A DNA stretch of 64,000 bases from contig NZ_CP077291.1 in assembly GCF_019048065.1 (NCBI RefSeq), positions 2,914,001 through 2,978,000 of the forward strand. The letters are read 5' to 3'. Both the position numbers and the translations under genes were made by a program. Below are positions 40,801 through 52,031 of this stretch, piece by piece. Position 1 is the stretch's first letter; every line of letters starts with the position of its first letter. This stretch comes from Citrobacter farmeri (GTDB lineage: Bacteria; Pseudomonadota; Gammaproteobacteria; Enterobacterales; Enterobacteriaceae). The notes beneath the pieces were generated by a model. It was not told where the DNA came from, ran no database searches, and saw nothing but the letters and a program-made list of their open reading frames with translations.

Positions 40801-42294
40801 CGCCACGTCCCAGGCTTCATTTCGCGCCAGCGGGCCATTGATTGCTACCACTAACTGATACGCCTGCTCGAACTGGCTGTGCGCGGTTTGCGACACGCTG
40901 ACTTTCTGCTCCAGCGAAAGCATTTTTTCGGTCGCTTCCTGCTCTTTCGCCTGGAAGGTCTCCAGCCACTGGGCGGCGCTATCTGCCGTCAGATCCGGCA
41001 AATGACACACCGCTCTGGCGCGTTCCAGCGCGGAGATCGCCTGATTGTACTGGATGGCGCGGGTCTGCTGGACGTCCAGCGCCTGCTGGTAATCCGCCAG
41101 TTGGCTTTTCAGCTCATCCACTTCCAGCTCAGCAGCCTCGGCACGCGCTTCGTTCTCTTCCTGGCGATCGGCCGCTTCCGCTACCACTTCGTTTTGTTCT
41201 TCGAGACGGATCTGCAACTCGTCGAGATCCGCTTCATAACGTTCAATTTTTTCCTGTTGACGCAGGGCGGTTTGCACCAGGTTCAGGTGATCGCTCGCCG
41301 CCTGATAATCGGCTTCGAGATCGCCTTCCGCGCCGTTGTGCTCACCCAACTCACGCGCCATGTCGACATGCTTGTACTGCTCCGCCGCCAACTGTTTGCG
41401 CGAGGTGTACAGTTCACGACGATATTCCAGCGCTTTATCGAGGTGGATCCGGCGCTCATTAGCGTGGCGCATATAGTCCGCCGCCACGTAGTTGGTGGCT
41501 TCGCTGATCAGGTGTTTAAACAGATCGCGATCGGACTGGGTGACGCGAATGGCTTCCAGCGTCAGACGGTTTTCCCGCAACGCGGCTTCCATATCCTGGA
41601 ACGCTTTACGCACCCCGCTGTTTTCTGGCAGCAGATAGTCGCGCAGAGAACGGGTGATCGCACTGGAAATCCCGCCGTACAGCGACGCTTCAATCAGGCG
41701 ATAGAATTTACTACGATCGGAGGCAGAGCGCAGACGGCGGGCGATAAGGCCCAGATCGAACATCAGCGAATGGTAATCGGTGATCGAGTTGAACTGCTTA
41801 AACTGCACGCCTTCCATTTCGTCGAGCTTCTCTTTCAGCTCGGTCAACGGCAGGACGCGCGCCTGACGTTCATTCAGCGTTTCCGTCACCAGTTGCGTAG
41901 GCTGCACCGACATCGGCAGTCCCTGAATGGCAAACGGTTTGATGTCGACTTTACGGTCACGTCCGGCAACCTGCTGCAAACGAACACCAACCACCACGCG
42001 CTGGTGGCGCGAGTTGATCGTGTCCAGCATTGAATAACAGACACCCGCTTTCAGCTTACCGTGCAGACCTTTGTCGCGTGAGCCGCTGGTCGCCCCAGCT
42101 TCGGTGGTGTTACGGAAGTGCAGCAGGGTTAAATCCGGGATCAACGCCGTGACGAACGCCGCCATGGTGGTGGATTTCCCCGCGCCGTTACCGCCGGAAA
42201 GCGTGGTAACCAGTTCATCCAGGTCAAAGGTGCGGGCAAAGAAACCGTTCCAGTTAATCAGCGTTAGTGAGCGAAATTTACCGCGTTCAATCAT
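37834..42294 (-). CDS. mukB: Chromosome condensin MukB
   Basis: SMC-like ATPase of the MukBEF condensin. The 1486 residues match E. coli. N-terminal head has Walker [10 protein letters not shown] (34-42). Two long coiled coils (about 290-650 and 780-1110) flank the hinge near 650-780, which contacts topoisomerase IV. The C-terminal head carries the signature [13 protein letters not shown] and Walker [14 protein letters not shown]. Last gene of cmoM-mukF-mukE-mukB; its ATG shares a base with the mukE stop (TAATG). MatP in this window is its antagonist in Ter. Confidence 0.99.
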   Translation of the reverse strand: MIERGKFRSLTLINWNGFFARTFDLDELVTTLSGGNGAGKSTTMAAFVTALIPDLTLLHFRNTTEAGATSGSRDKGLHGKLKAGVCYSMLDTINSRHQRVVVGVRLQQVAGRDRKVDIKPFAIQGLPMSVQPTQLVTETLNERQARVLPLTELKEKLDEMEGVQFKQFNSITDYHSLMFDLGLIARRLRSASDRSKFYRLIEASLYGGISSAITRSLRDYLLPENSGVRKAFQDMEAALRENRLTLEAIRVTQSDRDLFKHLISEATNYVAADYMRHANERRIHLDKALEYRRELYTSRKQLAAEQYKHVDMARELGEHNGAEGDLEADYQAASDHLNLVQTALRQQEKIERYEADLDELQIRLEEQNEVVAEAADRQEENEARAEAAELEVDELKSQLADYQQALDVQQTRAIQYNQAISALERARAVCHLPDLTADSAAQWLETFQAKEQEATEKMLSLEQKVSVSQTAHSQFEQAYQLVVAINGPLARNEAWDVARELLREGVDQRHLAEQVQPLRMRLSELEQRLREQQEAERLLAEFCKRQGKNFDIDELEALHQELEARIASLSDNVSSAHEQRMALRQEQEQLQSRIQHLMQRAPVWLAAQNSLSQLSEQCGEEFTSSQEVTEYLQQLLEREREAIVERDEVGARKNAVDEEIERLSQPGGSEDQRLNALAERFGGVLLSEIYDDVSLEDAPYFSALYGPSRHAIVVPDLSLISEQLEGLTDCPEDLYLIEGDPQSFDDSVFSVDELEKAVVVKIADRQWRYSRFPSVPLFGRAARENRIETLHAEREGLSERFATLSFDVQKTQRLHQAFSRFIGSHLSVAFESDPEAEIRQLNSRRVELERALTAHESDNQQQRLQYEQAKEGVAALNRLLPRLNLLADDSLADRVDEIRERLDEAQEAARFVQQHGNQLAKLEPVVSVLQSDPEQFEQLKEDYAYSQQMQRDARQQAFALTEVVQRRAHFGYSDSAEMLSGNSDLNEKLRERLEHAEAERTRAREALRGHAAQLSQYNQVLASLKSSYDTKKELLNDLQRELQDIGVRADSGAEERARIRRDELHSQLSNNRARRNQLEKALTFCEAEMDNLTRKLRKLERDYHEMREQVVTAKAGWCAVMRLVKDSGVERRLHRRELAYLSGDELRSMSDKALGALRLAVADNEHLRDVLRLSEDPKRPERKIQFFVAVYQHLRERIRQDIIRTDDPVEAIEQMEIELGRLTEELTSREQKLAISSRSVANIIRKTIQREQNRIRQLNQGLQSVSFGQVHSVRLNVNVRETHATLLEVLSEQHEQHQDLFNSNRLTFSEALAKLYQRLNPQIDMGQRTPQTIGEELLDYRNYLEMEVEVNRGSDGWLRAESGALSTGEAIGTGMSILVMVVQSWEDEARRLRGKDISPCRLLFLDEAARLDARSIATLFELCERLQMQLIIAAPENISPEKGTTYKLVRKVFQNTEHVHVVGLRGFAPQLPDPLPGEADAPSEAS

Positions 42295-42998
42295 TATTCT
42301 TCTTCTCCACTGTCCGGCTGATTCTCTTCGGTCTCATCATTGAGCAGCAGGTGGTTTTCAACCGGCATCGCTTCGCCATCGCGAATCAGGCGACGCTGCG
42401 CTTCCCGCGGATCGTCGCCACTGCGCACATCTGCGCCAAAGCGGAACACCGATTCCGTGATACGGAATTTGCTGCTGTCGTGTCCCATAAACCACACCAT
42501 GCCTAAACGGCGCAGGCGGTTTAACGACGAGCGCATTTTTTCCTGTAGTTTCTGGCGATCGACGTCGGAGCCGGTAGAACGGTTATTTACCAGCTTCAAC
42601 AGTTTGGCTTCATCAGCCAACGTCAGCAGCTCGTCATACAACTCCTGCTGTGTGAAAATCCCTTCATTCGCCAGCCGCTCCGGGCTGAGATAGAGGTAGC
42701 AAAGAATTTTACCGACCATCATGTCCAGTTCAGACAAGACGGAACGCGGGATAATGGTCGTTGAACGCGGTCGCAGATAGAAGAATCCTTCCGGCGCGCG
42801 GATCAATTCCACGTTATAGCGGCTGTAAAACTCTTCCAGGTAGTCCTGAAAATCCATCAGAAAGGCATGATTATCCAGTTCATCCAGACCAATATGACGG
42901 CCTGAACGTAATGCGCTATCCAGCGCCGGAAATAACGGATTCGCCAACGCCTGCGCCAGCTTAACCGGCATCACTTGTTCAATATTTGTCAATGACAT
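42294..42998 (-). CDS. mukE: Condensin subunit MukE
   Basis: Winged-helix (KITE-type) accessory subunit that bridges MukF and the MukB heads. The ATG at 42998 ([13 protein letters not shown]) gives 234 residues as in E. coli. It lies inside the 3' end of mukF (20-bp overlap) and its stop overlaps mukB, so stoichiometry is likely set by translational coupling. The acidic tail [10 protein letters not shown] is typical. An upstream in-frame start would add nine residues and is not supported by comparison. Confidence 0.97.
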   Translation of the reverse strand: MSLTNIEQVMPVKLAQALANPLFPALDSALRSGRHIGLDELDNHAFLMDFQDYLEEFYSRYNVELIRAPEGFFYLRPRSTTIIPRSVLSELDMMVGKILCYLYLSPERLANEGIFTQQELYDELLTLADEAKLLKLVNNRSTGSDVDRQKLQEKMRSSLNRLRRLGMVWFMGHDSSKFRITESVFRFGADVRSGDDPREAQRRLIRDGEAMPVENHLLLNDETEENQPDSGEEE

Positions 42999-44301
42999 GC
43001 GCCTGTACCTTGGCTCCGTAATCATTAATCGGCTGCCATTTGGCTGGCAGTCCGGTGAAGTCTGCTTGCGCTACGCCAAGACGTACCGCCTGATCGATAA
43101 CAATACGCGCAACGTCGAAATGACGCGCGCGCGGGTATTGCGCAAGATATTCGCGCACTACCAGGCCGAGATCCAGCGGTGTCTCTTTCGATTTATAGAT
43201 AGCCAGTTGGCCTTCGATAATCGCCGCCAGCTGTTCGCGGATCTCATTAAACTCTTCGTACTCTAAGTCCGGCGGAAGTTCCCCGGTAACCTCTTCATCA
43301 CGCAGCGCCATCTCTTCATCGCGCATGTCAAGCAGACGATCGGCGTTGGCATAGGTCAGCGCCCACGGCTCGTCAAAGTAGGTCTGTACCGACTGGCGCA
43401 AGCGCTGAGCAAAGACGCGGTTTTTATCCATGTCGATGGCGGTACGGATAAATTTATGAACGTGACGGTCATAGCCAATCCACAGATCGATCGACTGCTG
43501 GCCCCAACTGATAATACGATCCAGCTTGCTTTGCAGGTCAAACACCAGCCTGTCGACAAAATGCAGATCGTCGTGAGCCAGCGTCGCATCCTGAATACGC
43601 AGCAGATTAGCCTGCAATTTATCGCCCGCCGCTTCCAGCGTATCCTGCAACTCGCGCAAGGTACCGGACGTTTCCGAGAGTAACAGTTCACAGCTCGATA
43701 TCGCCGCACGCCAGTCTTTATTCAACAGCTGCGCGATATCATCTTTCACCTGCTGCTGCTGTTCATCCATGATGCGCTGGGTCAGATCGATACTGTCAAA
43801 GATCTCTGCCACCGAATACTTGAGCGGCGCATAGACATTGCGGTGCCAGTGGAATTCATCACCGCCCTCATCGGCAGCATCCGCCGCGCGCTTGAGCTCG
43901 CCTGCCACGATCGATAGCTGCATCGACAAACGCAGTGTGGAAAATTCACGTTGGCGAATGTAGTAATCAGTAATGCCAATGCCGAGCGGCGTCAGGCGAT
44001 AAATCGCGTTCCCTTCTGCCTGCTCACTGGTAAAGCGGTTCAGCAGACGTTGACGCACCATATCGTTGATCGCATTGTTCGCGCGCACGCCAATGGTTTC
44101 GCTGGTTTGCTCAAACGCATCACTTACATGGCGGAACGCATCCACCAGTTCGCCTTCACTCATCTCACCGTCCAGGCGCTCGCCGTTTAGCGTGGCCACC
44201 GCCAGCAGGAACGAGAGTCGGTCTACCGGCAGCGAGATAGAGAAGTCATTTTTTCTGGCCCAGGCAACCAGTTCGGGGACTGTCTGGGAAAATTCACTCA
44301 T
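42979..44301 (-). CDS. mukF: Condensin kleisin MukF
   Basis: Kleisin subunit of MukBEF: N-terminal winged-helix dimerisation domain (about 1-115), a helical middle region (about 120-290) and a C-terminal winged helix (about 330-440) that binds the MukB head. The 440 residues match E. coli. Three bases separate it from cmoM; it overlaps mukE by 20 bp. Confidence 0.98.
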   Translation of the reverse strand: MSEFSQTVPELVAWARKNDFSISLPVDRLSFLLAVATLNGERLDGEMSEGELVDAFRHVSDAFEQTSETIGVRANNAINDMVRQRLLNRFTSEQAEGNAIYRLTPLGIGITDYYIRQREFSTLRLSMQLSIVAGELKRAADAADEGGDEFHWHRNVYAPLKYSVAEIFDSIDLTQRIMDEQQQQVKDDIAQLLNKDWRAAISSCELLLSETSGTLRELQDTLEAAGDKLQANLLRIQDATLAHDDLHFVDRLVFDLQSKLDRIISWGQQSIDLWIGYDRHVHKFIRTAIDMDKNRVFAQRLRQSVQTYFDEPWALTYANADRLLDMRDEEMALRDEEVTGELPPDLEYEEFNEIREQLAAIIEGQLAIYKSKETPLDLGLVVREYLAQYPRARHFDVARIVIDQAVRLGVAQADFTGLPAKWQPINDYGAKVQAHVIDKY

Positions 44302-44304
44302 AGG

Positions 44305-45084
44305 TTATCCTTGCATCTGCGGTTTACGCGCGGTGACGTGAATGTAACGCCCCAGGCTGACATACGGCTCCTGGCGACAATAACGCGTTTCTAATTCAAG
44401 CAATATCTCATAACAGTCACGCTGCTGATGTTTCTCTCGCAGATAATCATGAAACACGCGTACCCCGGTTTTCCCGGTGATCTGCCAGCCAATCTGTTCC
44501 AGCCACTGGTAAACCTGTCCCGGCTCACGCGGGTAGTCTGGCGAAAGGGTACGCTTCTTACGCTTTGGCATCCCTATCTGCACGTAGTCAAAGTTCCCCG
44601 CCACCATGTTATGCATCAACAGACCGTTGGCATTGTAGAACATTAACGACAGTACGCCATCGGGACGCAATACGGACCAAAGGGTCTCTAACACGCTGAC
44701 GGGATCGGCAACCCATTCCAGCACAGCGTGAAACAATATCAGATCAACGGGGCTTTCCAAATGCGAAGCAACATCCTGAGCGGCGCATTGTATAAAATGC
44801 ATGTTGTGGCTCACATCTTTAGCTTCTGCCGCCAGTTGCGCACGGGCGATCATCTCACCGGACAGATCGCACAACGTCACATGATGGCCGCGTTCTGCCA
44901 TTTTAATGGCCGTCTGTCCTTCACCGCCGCCAGCGTCCAGCACCCGCAGTTTCTGCGAGCCATAGTCAGCGAGGAGACGATCGAGATCCTGCCACAAGAT
45001 CGCCTGTCTTAGCTGCCCTTTTGTGGTGCCGTAAATATTACGGGAAAACTTCTCAGCAATGTCATCAAAATTGCGATCCCGCAT
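44305..45084 (-). CDS. cmoM: tRNA 5-carboxymethoxyuridine methyltransferase CmoM (SmtA)
   Basis: SAM-dependent enzyme that methylates cmo5U34 to mcmo5U in tRNAs. The ATG at 45084 (MRDRNFDDIAEKF) gives 259 residues; an upstream ATG would add four residues without homology support. The class I methyltransferase motif is VLDAGGGEGQTAIKMA near residues 47-62, and the motif IV-like VDLILFHAVLEW follows. First gene of the muk operon, with mukF 3 bp downstream. Divergent from elyC. Confidence 0.96.
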   Translation of the reverse strand: MRDRNFDDIAEKFSRNIYGTTKGQLRQAILWQDLDRLLADYGSQKLRVLDAGGGEGQTAIKMAERGHHVTLCDLSGEMIARAQLAAEAKDVSHNMHFIQCAAQDVASHLESPVDLILFHAVLEWVADPVSVLETLWSVLRPDGVLSLMFYNANGLLMHNMVAGNFDYVQIGMPKRKKRTLSPDYPREPGQVYQWLEQIGWQITGKTGVRVFHDYLREKHQQRDCYEILLELETRYCRQEPYVSLGRYIHVTARKPQMQG

Positions 45085-45219
45085 CGGACTCTCCACAGGC
45101 TGGCTTAGGTGTGTTCTGATAAAACCGCTATTTTGTCACACCCGCGCGGAGAATGAACCTCTCTGGTGTAATATCCCGATTATTCTTCTGCTATATGGTC
45201 AAAAAAGGAACCAAAAAGG

Positions 45220-45999
45220 ATGCTTTTTACACTGAAGAAAGTGATTGGCGGCATGCTGCTGCCTCTCCCTTTTCTGCTCCTGATGATGGGTATCGGCGTG
45301 GTACTGCTGTGGTTCAGCCGTTTTCAGAAAACCGGTAAGGTTTTTATCAGCCTCAGTTGGCTGACGCTGTTCCTGCTCAGTCTGCAACCCGTTGCTGACC
45401 ATCTGCTACGGCCGATAGAAAATAGCTACCCGACCTGGCAGGATACGCAGAAAGTAAAATATATCGTCGTGCTGGGCGGCGGTTATACCTGGAACCCGCA
45501 GTGGGCCCCCAGTTCTAATCTGATCAATAACAGTTTGCCGCGTCTTAATGAGGGAATACGTCTGTGGCGGGCCAACCCGGGTTCAAAATTGATTTTTACC
45601 GGCGCGAAGGCCAGAACTAACCCAGTGAGTACCGCGGAAGTCGGCGCACGGGTGGCGCAATCACTGGGCGTGCCGGGAGAGGATATTATTGTGCTGGACA
45701 GGCCTAAGGACACCGAGGAAGAAGCCGCCGCGGTGAAGCAGGCCATCGGCGACGCGCCATTCCTGCTGGTCACTTCCGCCTCTCATTTACCGCGAGCGAT
45801 GATTTTCTTTCAGCAGGCCGGATTAACCCCCCTTCCAGCGCCAGCAAATCAGCTTGCCATCGACTCCCCATTGAATCCGTGGGAACGGGCGATCCCTTCT
45901 CCCGTATGGTTGATGCACAGCGATCGGGCAAGCTACGAGACACTGGGAAGAATCTGGCAGTGGCTGAAAGGAGCGTCAGGCGAGCCAGGGCAGGAGTGA
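45220..45999 (+). CDS. elyC: Envelope biogenesis factor ElyC
   Basis: DUF218 inner membrane protein; loss in E. coli impairs peptidoglycan assembly at low temperature and disturbs undecaprenyl-phosphate carrier use. The 259 residues have two N-terminal transmembrane helices (about 8-34 and 40-60) and a DUF218 domain from about 80, with VVLGGGY, FTGAKARTNP and LLVTSASHLPRAMIFF. AAAGGA precedes the ATG. Its last 24 bp overlap the convergent ycbJ. Confidence 0.95.
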   Translation: MLFTLKKVIGGMLLPLPFLLLMMGIGVVLLWFSRFQKTGKVFISLSWLTLFLLSLQPVADHLLRPIENSYPTWQDTQKVKYIVVLGGGYTWNPQWAPSSNLINNSLPRLNEGIRLWRANPGSKLIFTGAKARTNPVSTAEVGARVAQSLGVPGEDIIVLDRPKDTEEEAAAVKQAIGDAPFLLVTSASHLPRAMIFFQQAGLTPLPAPANQLAIDSPLNPWERAIPSPVWLMHSDRASYETLGRIWQWLKGASGEPGQE

Positions 46000-46869
46000 T
46001 TTCGCGGCAAGATCAAAATGAGATCGGTTGAAACGCCCGGTATTAACCAGTTGCGCGACTTCATCCCACAACACATATAACCAACGCCGCCAGATGAACG
46101 ATTCCGCGACTGGCGCGCGTTGCAGGTAATGCCAGAGCAACCCTTCCGCCAGCGTATTATCCACCAGCCGGAACAGCTCGTATTCCCGTGGCGCCCAGAG
46201 CATGATACCAGGTCCCACCATCGCCAGAAGCTGGTCGCTTCGGGCGTCTTTCAGCATGCTGCGCAGACTGAAATTGCCATGCACCAGCACACAGTTGTCG
46301 TTAAATCCGTCAAACAGCGCCGGCAGACATTCGCGAGTACGAAACAGAATACGTTTATCCTGCATCGTCAGCCCGGTATTGTTGAACTGGTTGAGCGTGC
46401 TCCAGAGCACCTCAACACGCTGGCGGTACCAGGAGGGCCAGATATTCTCCTGTGTATTATCCACTGCGCCAACGCAGCCCCGGCTGTCCTGGCGATGCCA
46501 GGCCAGTAATCCTTCGACAATCTGATCTTTGAGCTGTTCCCAGCGCTCCGGCGTCCGGGCTGGCGCTTCAACCGGGACGCCGCGAAGACGCTCCAGCAGT
46601 AAGACATCCGGACCGGGATGCTCGTCGTGGGTCATCACCCCGTAAATGACCGGCATTCGCACGGTGCCACTTCGCGCTAACATGGTGGTTTTCCAGGCCA
46701 GTTGTTGTGCAACCCCCGGCGTGGTGAAACTTTGAGCCATCAGCGGCATCGGGTTGCCCTGACTGTCATAGAGCGCCCACAGTGCTGTGTCGACTTTTTC
46801 ATTCACGCATTCAATGCGGCTCAGTTTTTCGCCCAGTAAATGACTTAATTCGGCGCGCAGCTGTTCCAT
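45976..46869 (-). CDS. ycbJ: YcbJ, APH-fold protein of unknown function
   Basis: Conserved enterobacterial protein of unknown function, 297 residues, with the general layout of aminoglycoside-phosphotransferase-like kinases. The catalytic loop reads LVHGNFSLRSML near residue 195, where active members have HGD...N. The segment where a metal-binding Asp is expected reads MVGPGIML. If this alignment by eye is right the protein is a pseudokinase. No signal peptide. It overlaps elyC by 24 bp at the 3' ends and is separated from kdsB by 152 bp containing a 9-bp stem-loop. Confidence 0.9.
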   Translation of the reverse strand: MEQLRAELSHLLGEKLSRIECVNEKVDTALWALYDSQGNPMPLMAQSFTTPGVAQQLAWKTTMLARSGTVRMPVIYGVMTHDEHPGPDVLLLERLRGVPVEAPARTPERWEQLKDQIVEGLLAWHRQDSRGCVGAVDNTQENIWPSWYRQRVEVLWSTLNQFNNTGLTMQDKRILFRTRECLPALFDGFNDNCVLVHGNFSLRSMLKDARSDQLLAMVGPGIMLWAPREYELFRLVDNTLAEGLLWHYLQRAPVAESFIWRRWLYVLWDEVAQLVNTGRFNRSHFDLAAKSLLPWLA

Positions 46870-46980
46870 TCAGATTGCCCTCATAAAAGCTACTGCTTTT
46901 ATAATGAGCGCCACACCGACGGATGTCACCCGGATGAGATCAATTGTTGAAAAGAAAAAACGTGGAAAATCGTAACGGTA

Positions 46981-47012
46981 CGACACTCCTCTCACTAAAG
47001 AGCGGAGTGTCG
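46981..47012. other. Stem-loop between kdsB and ycbJ
   Basis: A perfect 9-bp stem CGACACTCC / GGAGTGTCG (46981-46989 and 47004-47012) lies 10 bp after the kdsB stop. No T run follows on the minus strand, so it may protect the 3' end of the upstream operon rather than terminate. Confidence 0.5.
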
Positions 47013-47021
47013 TAAAGAGAA

Positions 47022-47947
<926 letters not shown>

Positions 47948-47998
47948 AGTTCCTCCAGATGGACCGGGTAGTGAATGGGGAAATCTTATCATACTCGC

Positions 47999-49231
47999 TC
48001 ATGCGACTGCGTCTATTTCCCACCCCTGCCGACATTGTGCAAATAGCCCTTCCGGACAGTGGCCCAGCGTCACGCGAACGGCATTCTGCCAACGGGCAAA
48101 ATCGGTTATCGCTTGCTGTAATCCGTTTTGCAACGTCACCCCTTTCCTGACCCCCTCCTGCAGGTAGAGAGAAATCACTTCCAGCACACCGGTTTTACGG
48201 TGCATTTTGGCGTCCATCCGCCCCACCAGTTGCCCCCGGTGGAGTAAAGGCAGAACAAAATAACCGTACTGGCGTTTCGGGGCCGGCGTGTAACATTCCA
48301 GCCGATAGCTGAAATCAAACAGTTGCTCCGCGCGTTTGCGATCCCAGACCACCGGATCAAACGGCGACAGCACCGCGCTATGCGTCGCTGTCAGCTTTCC
48401 TGCCTGTGCCTGTTCAAGCAGAGGCAGCAGATCCGCATGTACCCACAGCGGCCCGAGACTTTCGACCTCTACCGGAATGATCTGCTGCTGTTCAGCCCGC
48501 ACGTCGCGCCAGTTGTGTAATTCGGGACGTTTCAGACGATAATAATCTGCCAGCCACTGCTCGCGAAAAATACCCAGGCTACGCGCGCTGTTGTCCAGCA
48601 TGACAGACTCCGCTTGCGCCCGTGGGAGCAGATCGCGTTCATCATCCCAGTGCGGCATGACGCGATGCGTGAGATCGTATACGCGCTGGAAATTACGCCG
48701 TTCAATCACCATCACCTTTCCTGCCGTAAATAGCCCTTCCAGATGTAGCTTGTGCGGCTTCCAGTCCCACCAGCCGCTGTTGCCTTTACGCTGATGCTCA
48801 AAGTCTGCTGAACGTACCGGCCCGTTATGCTGGATATGCTGCAACAGTTGCTCAATTTCGCCCGCATGTTCTTTCATCCACGCCGCCTGGTACTTCCAGC
48901 CCATTTTTTCAGGTGCCAGCATCCGGTGGCGTATCAATGTGAAGTCACTGCGCGGCAGGAAGCAGGCCTCATGAGCCCAGTACTCCATCAACTCGCCCTG
49001 CATCAAGGCGTCATCCAGCCACTGTATTGCGTAATCCCCCAGCCGGCTGAAAAGCACAAGATAGGGGCTACGGGCAACAATATTGATGGTATCAATTTGC
49101 AGCAGCGACATACGGGTAATTGTCGGCAGGATATCGCTCGCCAGCGCACGACGGCGTGGTTTCTTTAACAGCCCCTGGGCAGCGAGATGAAGGTTACGGG
49201 CATCCGTAATTGAGAGGTACGGCAACGACAT
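47999..49231 (-). CDS. ycaQ: Interstrand-crosslink DNA glycosylase YcaQ
   Basis: HTH_42-family DNA glycosylase that unhooks nitrogen-mustard-type interstrand crosslinks and excises N7-alkylated purines. The 410 residues consist of tandem winged-helix repeats and a beta barrel. The catalytic QxD motif is QID at 45-47 in MSLLQIDTINIV. ARSPYLVLFSRLG follows, as in the family. It lies 41 bp after lpxK and 51 bp before ycaR, an odd DNA-repair member of an envelope operon, as in E. coli. Confidence 0.95.
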   Translation of the reverse strand: MSLPYLSITDARNLHLAAQGLLKKPRRRALASDILPTITRMSLLQIDTINIVARSPYLVLFSRLGDYAIQWLDDALMQGELMEYWAHEACFLPRSDFTLIRHRMLAPEKMGWKYQAAWMKEHAGEIEQLLQHIQHNGPVRSADFEHQRKGNSGWWDWKPHKLHLEGLFTAGKVMVIERRNFQRVYDLTHRVMPHWDDERDLLPRAQAESVMLDNSARSLGIFREQWLADYYRLKRPELHNWRDVRAEQQQIIPVEVESLGPLWVHADLLPLLEQAQAGKLTATHSAVLSPFDPVVWDRKRAEQLFDFSYRLECYTPAPKRQYGYFVLPLLHRGQLVGRMDAKMHRKTGVLEVISLYLQEGVRKGVTLQNGLQQAITDFARWQNAVRVTLGHCPEGLFAQCRQGWEIDAVA

Positions 49232-49272
49232 TCATGATTCCCTCATTCGTTCGCTGCCGTCATGGTCGTGCG

Positions 49273-50250
49273 CTAACGTGCCAGCGAGATCAATTTTTCG
49301 AGTAATGTCTCAGGTTCGGTCCCCGACAAATGTGCATCGACAGGGAGATACCACCAGTTATCTTCTGCAAAGGCGCGGCACTTAACGGCGTCCTTCTCCG
49401 TCATGACCAGCGTTTGTGACGTATTCAGTAAGCCGTTGACATCACGTGAAGTCAACGTCTGATGATCCGCCAGCGGAACACATTTCTGCGGCTGTACGCC
49501 GCATGCCTCTAACGTGGCAAAAAAGCGCGGCGGATGACCAATACCGGCCATCGCCACGACATTTTGCAGTTGCGCGACATCGCGGCGCTCACCGGTACGC
49601 AGGTTCACGGCCAGTCCTGCCGTCAGACGCATCGGGATCTCCCCCGTCTGTGGGATGCCACCGTTAACGATAACCGCATCCACCGTCTTCAGGCGACCCG
49701 CCCGCTCACGCATCGGACCAGCCGGTAGCCACCAACCGTTGCCAAAGCGACGGACGCCATCAACTACCACAATCTCGATATCGCGGGCCAGACGGTAGTG
49801 CTGAAGGCCATCATCGGTGACGATGATCTGCACATCGTGATGCGCCAGAATCGCTTTCACCGCATCAGCCCGGTTGGGCGACACGGCAACCGGCACGCCA
49901 GTGCGCTGATAAATCAGCACCGGTTCATCCCCCGCTTCAGCAGTGGTTGTTTCGGCGTTCAGCAGCAAAGGATATGACGCTGCTTTACCACCGTAACCAC
50001 GGGAAACCACACCAACGCGAAGACCGCGCTGCTGCAGTTGTTCCACCAGCCAGATCACCACCGGCGTTTTACCGTTGCCGCCCGCCGTCAGGTTACCGAC
50101 CACTACCACCGGCACAGGTGCGCGCCAGGCACGCTTGATCCCGAGCGTGTAGCACAAACGAATCCCCCCACTTACCAGACCGTACAGCCAGGAGAGAGGG
50201 AGTAACAGTCGCCACAAGGGCGACTCACCGGACCAGATGCGCGCGATCAT
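49273..50250 (-). CDS. lpxK: Tetraacyldisaccharide 4'-kinase LpxK
   Basis: Phosphorylates the 4' position of the lipid A disaccharide at the inner membrane. The 325 residues hold an N-terminal membrane-anchoring helix (about 13-30), the P-loop [12 protein letters not shown] (about 52-63) and the [12 protein letters not shown] motif (near 138-149) that supplies the catalytic Asp/His. Its ATG overlaps the msbA stop by 4 bp, coupling lipid A completion with its flippase. Confidence 0.98.
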   Translation of the reverse strand: MIARIWSGESPLWRLLLPLSWLYGLVSGGIRLCYTLGIKRAWRAPVPVVVVGNLTAGGNGKTPVVIWLVEQLQQRGLRVGVVSRGYGGKAASYPLLLNAETTTAEAGDEPVLIYQRTGVPVAVSPNRADAVKAILAHHDVQIIVTDDGLQHYRLARDIEIVVVDGVRRFGNGWWLPAGPMRERAGRLKTVDAVIVNGGIPQTGEIPMRLTAGLAVNLRTGERRDVAQLQNVVAMAGIGHPPRFFATLEACGVQPQKCVPLADHQTLTSRDVNGLLNTSQTLVMTEKDAVKCRAFAEDNWWYLPVDAHLSGTEPETLLEKLISLAR

Positions 50251-51995
50251 TGCCCAAATTGCATTTTGTGCAGTTGCGCATAGACACCGCGATGTTCCAG
50301 CAGCTCACTGTGCGTACCGCGTTCCACAATCAGGCCATCTTCCACGACCACAATTTCGTCGGCCTGTTCAATGGTTGAGAGACGGTGTGCAATAACCAGC
50401 GAGGTACGGTTTTTCTGCAGTTCGTCCAACGCCGCTTGTATGGCGCGCTCAGATTCGGTGTCCAGGGCTGACGTTGCTTCATCAAGGATCAAAATCGGGC
50501 TATCGCGCAGCAACGCGCGCGCAATGGCAATACGCTGACGTTGACCGCCGGACAGCAATACGCCGTTTTCGCCGATCACCGTATCAAGGCCGTCATCCAT
50601 TTTATTGATAAAGTCCATGGCATAAGCCATGCGGGCCGCTTCTTCAATCTGCTCACGGCTATACTGTTCATTACGCGCGTAGGCGATGTTGTTCGCCACC
50701 GTGTCGTTGAAAAGATGCACGTTTTGCGAAACCAGCGCGACCTGATTACGCAACGATGCCAGGGTATACTCTCGCAGATCGTGACCATCCATCAGGATTT
50801 CGCCTTCATTGATGTCGTAGAAACGCGTGATCAGACTGGCAATAGTTGATTTACCGGAACCTGAACGTCCCACCAGCGCAACCGTTTTGCCTGCCGGGAT
50901 TTTCAGGTTGATATTACGCAATGCTGGTACTTCGCGACCCGGATAGGTAAAGGTCACATTGCGAAATTCCAGATCGCCGGTTGCACGTTCAATAACGCGT
51001 TTACCTTCGTCTTTTTCCTGCTCGCTATCCAGGATCGCAAATAAAGTCTGACACGCGGCCATACCGCGCTGGAACTGGGCGTTGACGTTGGTCAGCGATT
51101 TCAGCGGACGCATCAGGGCAATCATTGAGGAGAAGACCACGGTGATCGTCCCTGCTGTCAGGCTGTCCATGACACTTGGGAAGCTGGCTGCGTACAATAC
51201 AAACGCCAGTGCCAGCGAAGCAATCAACTGGATGATAGGATCGGAAATAGAAGAGGCGGAAACCATCTTCATCCCCTGCAAGCGCATCTTGTTACTGACT
51301 TTGTCAAAGCGCTTCGCTTCCACCCCTTGACCACCAAAAATCAGTACCTCTTTGTGGCCTTTCAGCATCTGCTCCGCGCTGGTAGTCACCTGCCCCATCG
51401 TATTCTGCATATTCTTACTGATAGCACGAAAACGTTTGGAGACCACGCGAATCGCAATCGACACAATCGGTGCCAGCACAACCAGGATGATCGACAGCTG
51501 CCAACTGTAATAGAACATCATGATGAACAGGCCGATAATTGATGCGCCTTCACGCACAACAGTAATCAGCGCGCCGGAAGACGAAGAGGCAACCTGCTCA
51601 GAATCGTAAGTGATACGAGAAAGCAGAGTCCCGGTGGACTGCTTGTCAAAGAAGGAAACCGGCATTCCCATCATATGGCCAAACAGACGACGACGCATAG
51701 TCATCACCACTTTGCCTGATACCCAGGAAATACAATAGCTGGAGATATAGCTGGTGATACCACGTAAAATCATCAGCCCAATAACCACCAGCGGCATCCA
51801 CAGCAACACTGAGCGATCTGTTTTACCAAAACCATCGTCCAGTAATGGTTTGAGGAGCGATAACATGAAGGTATCGCTGGCCGCGTTGAGGATTAACGCA
51901 ACACCCGCCACGATCAGACCCGATTTGAAAGGCGCAATGGTTGGCCACAGTCGGCGAAACGTCTGCCACGTAGAGAGATCTTTATCGTTATGCAT
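50247..51995 (-). CDS. msbA: Lipid A flippase MsbA
   Basis: Homodimeric ABC exporter that flips core-lipid A across the inner membrane; essential. The 582 residues match E. coli. Six transmembrane helices (about 20-320) with the coupling helices, then the nucleotide-binding domain with Walker [10 protein letters not shown] (near 376-384), signature [16 protein letters not shown], Walker [13 protein letters not shown] and the H-loop IAHRLST. Starts 36 bp after comEC. Confidence 0.99.
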   Translation of the reverse strand: MHNDKDLSTWQTFRRLWPTIAPFKSGLIVAGVALILNAASDTFMLSLLKPLLDDGFGKTDRSVLLWMPLVVIGLMILRGITSYISSYCISWVSGKVVMTMRRRLFGHMMGMPVSFFDKQSTGTLLSRITYDSEQVASSSSGALITVVREGASIIGLFIMMFYYSWQLSIILVVLAPIVSIAIRVVSKRFRAISKNMQNTMGQVTTSAEQMLKGHKEVLIFGGQGVEAKRFDKVSNKMRLQGMKMVSASSISDPIIQLIASLALAFVLYAASFPSVMDSLTAGTITVVFSSMIALMRPLKSLTNVNAQFQRGMAACQTLFAILDSEQEKDEGKRVIERATGDLEFRNVTFTYPGREVPALRNINLKIPAGKTVALVGRSGSGKSTIASLITRFYDINEGEILMDGHDLREYTLASLRNQVALVSQNVHLFNDTVANNIAYARNEQYSREQIEEAARMAYAMDFINKMDDGLDTVIGENGVLLSGGQRQRIAIARALLRDSPILILDEATSALDTESERAIQAALDELQKNRTSLVIAHRLSTIEQADEIVVVEDGLIVERGTHSELLEHRGVYAQLHKMQFGQ

Positions 51996-52031
51996 TCAAG
52001 AAACCAGCATCTGTTGAAATAGCCGCATATT

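Noticed and set aside
40879..42033. 384-residue reading frame antisense to mukB
   Set aside because: A shadow of the biased third positions in mukB; the product has no recognisable features.
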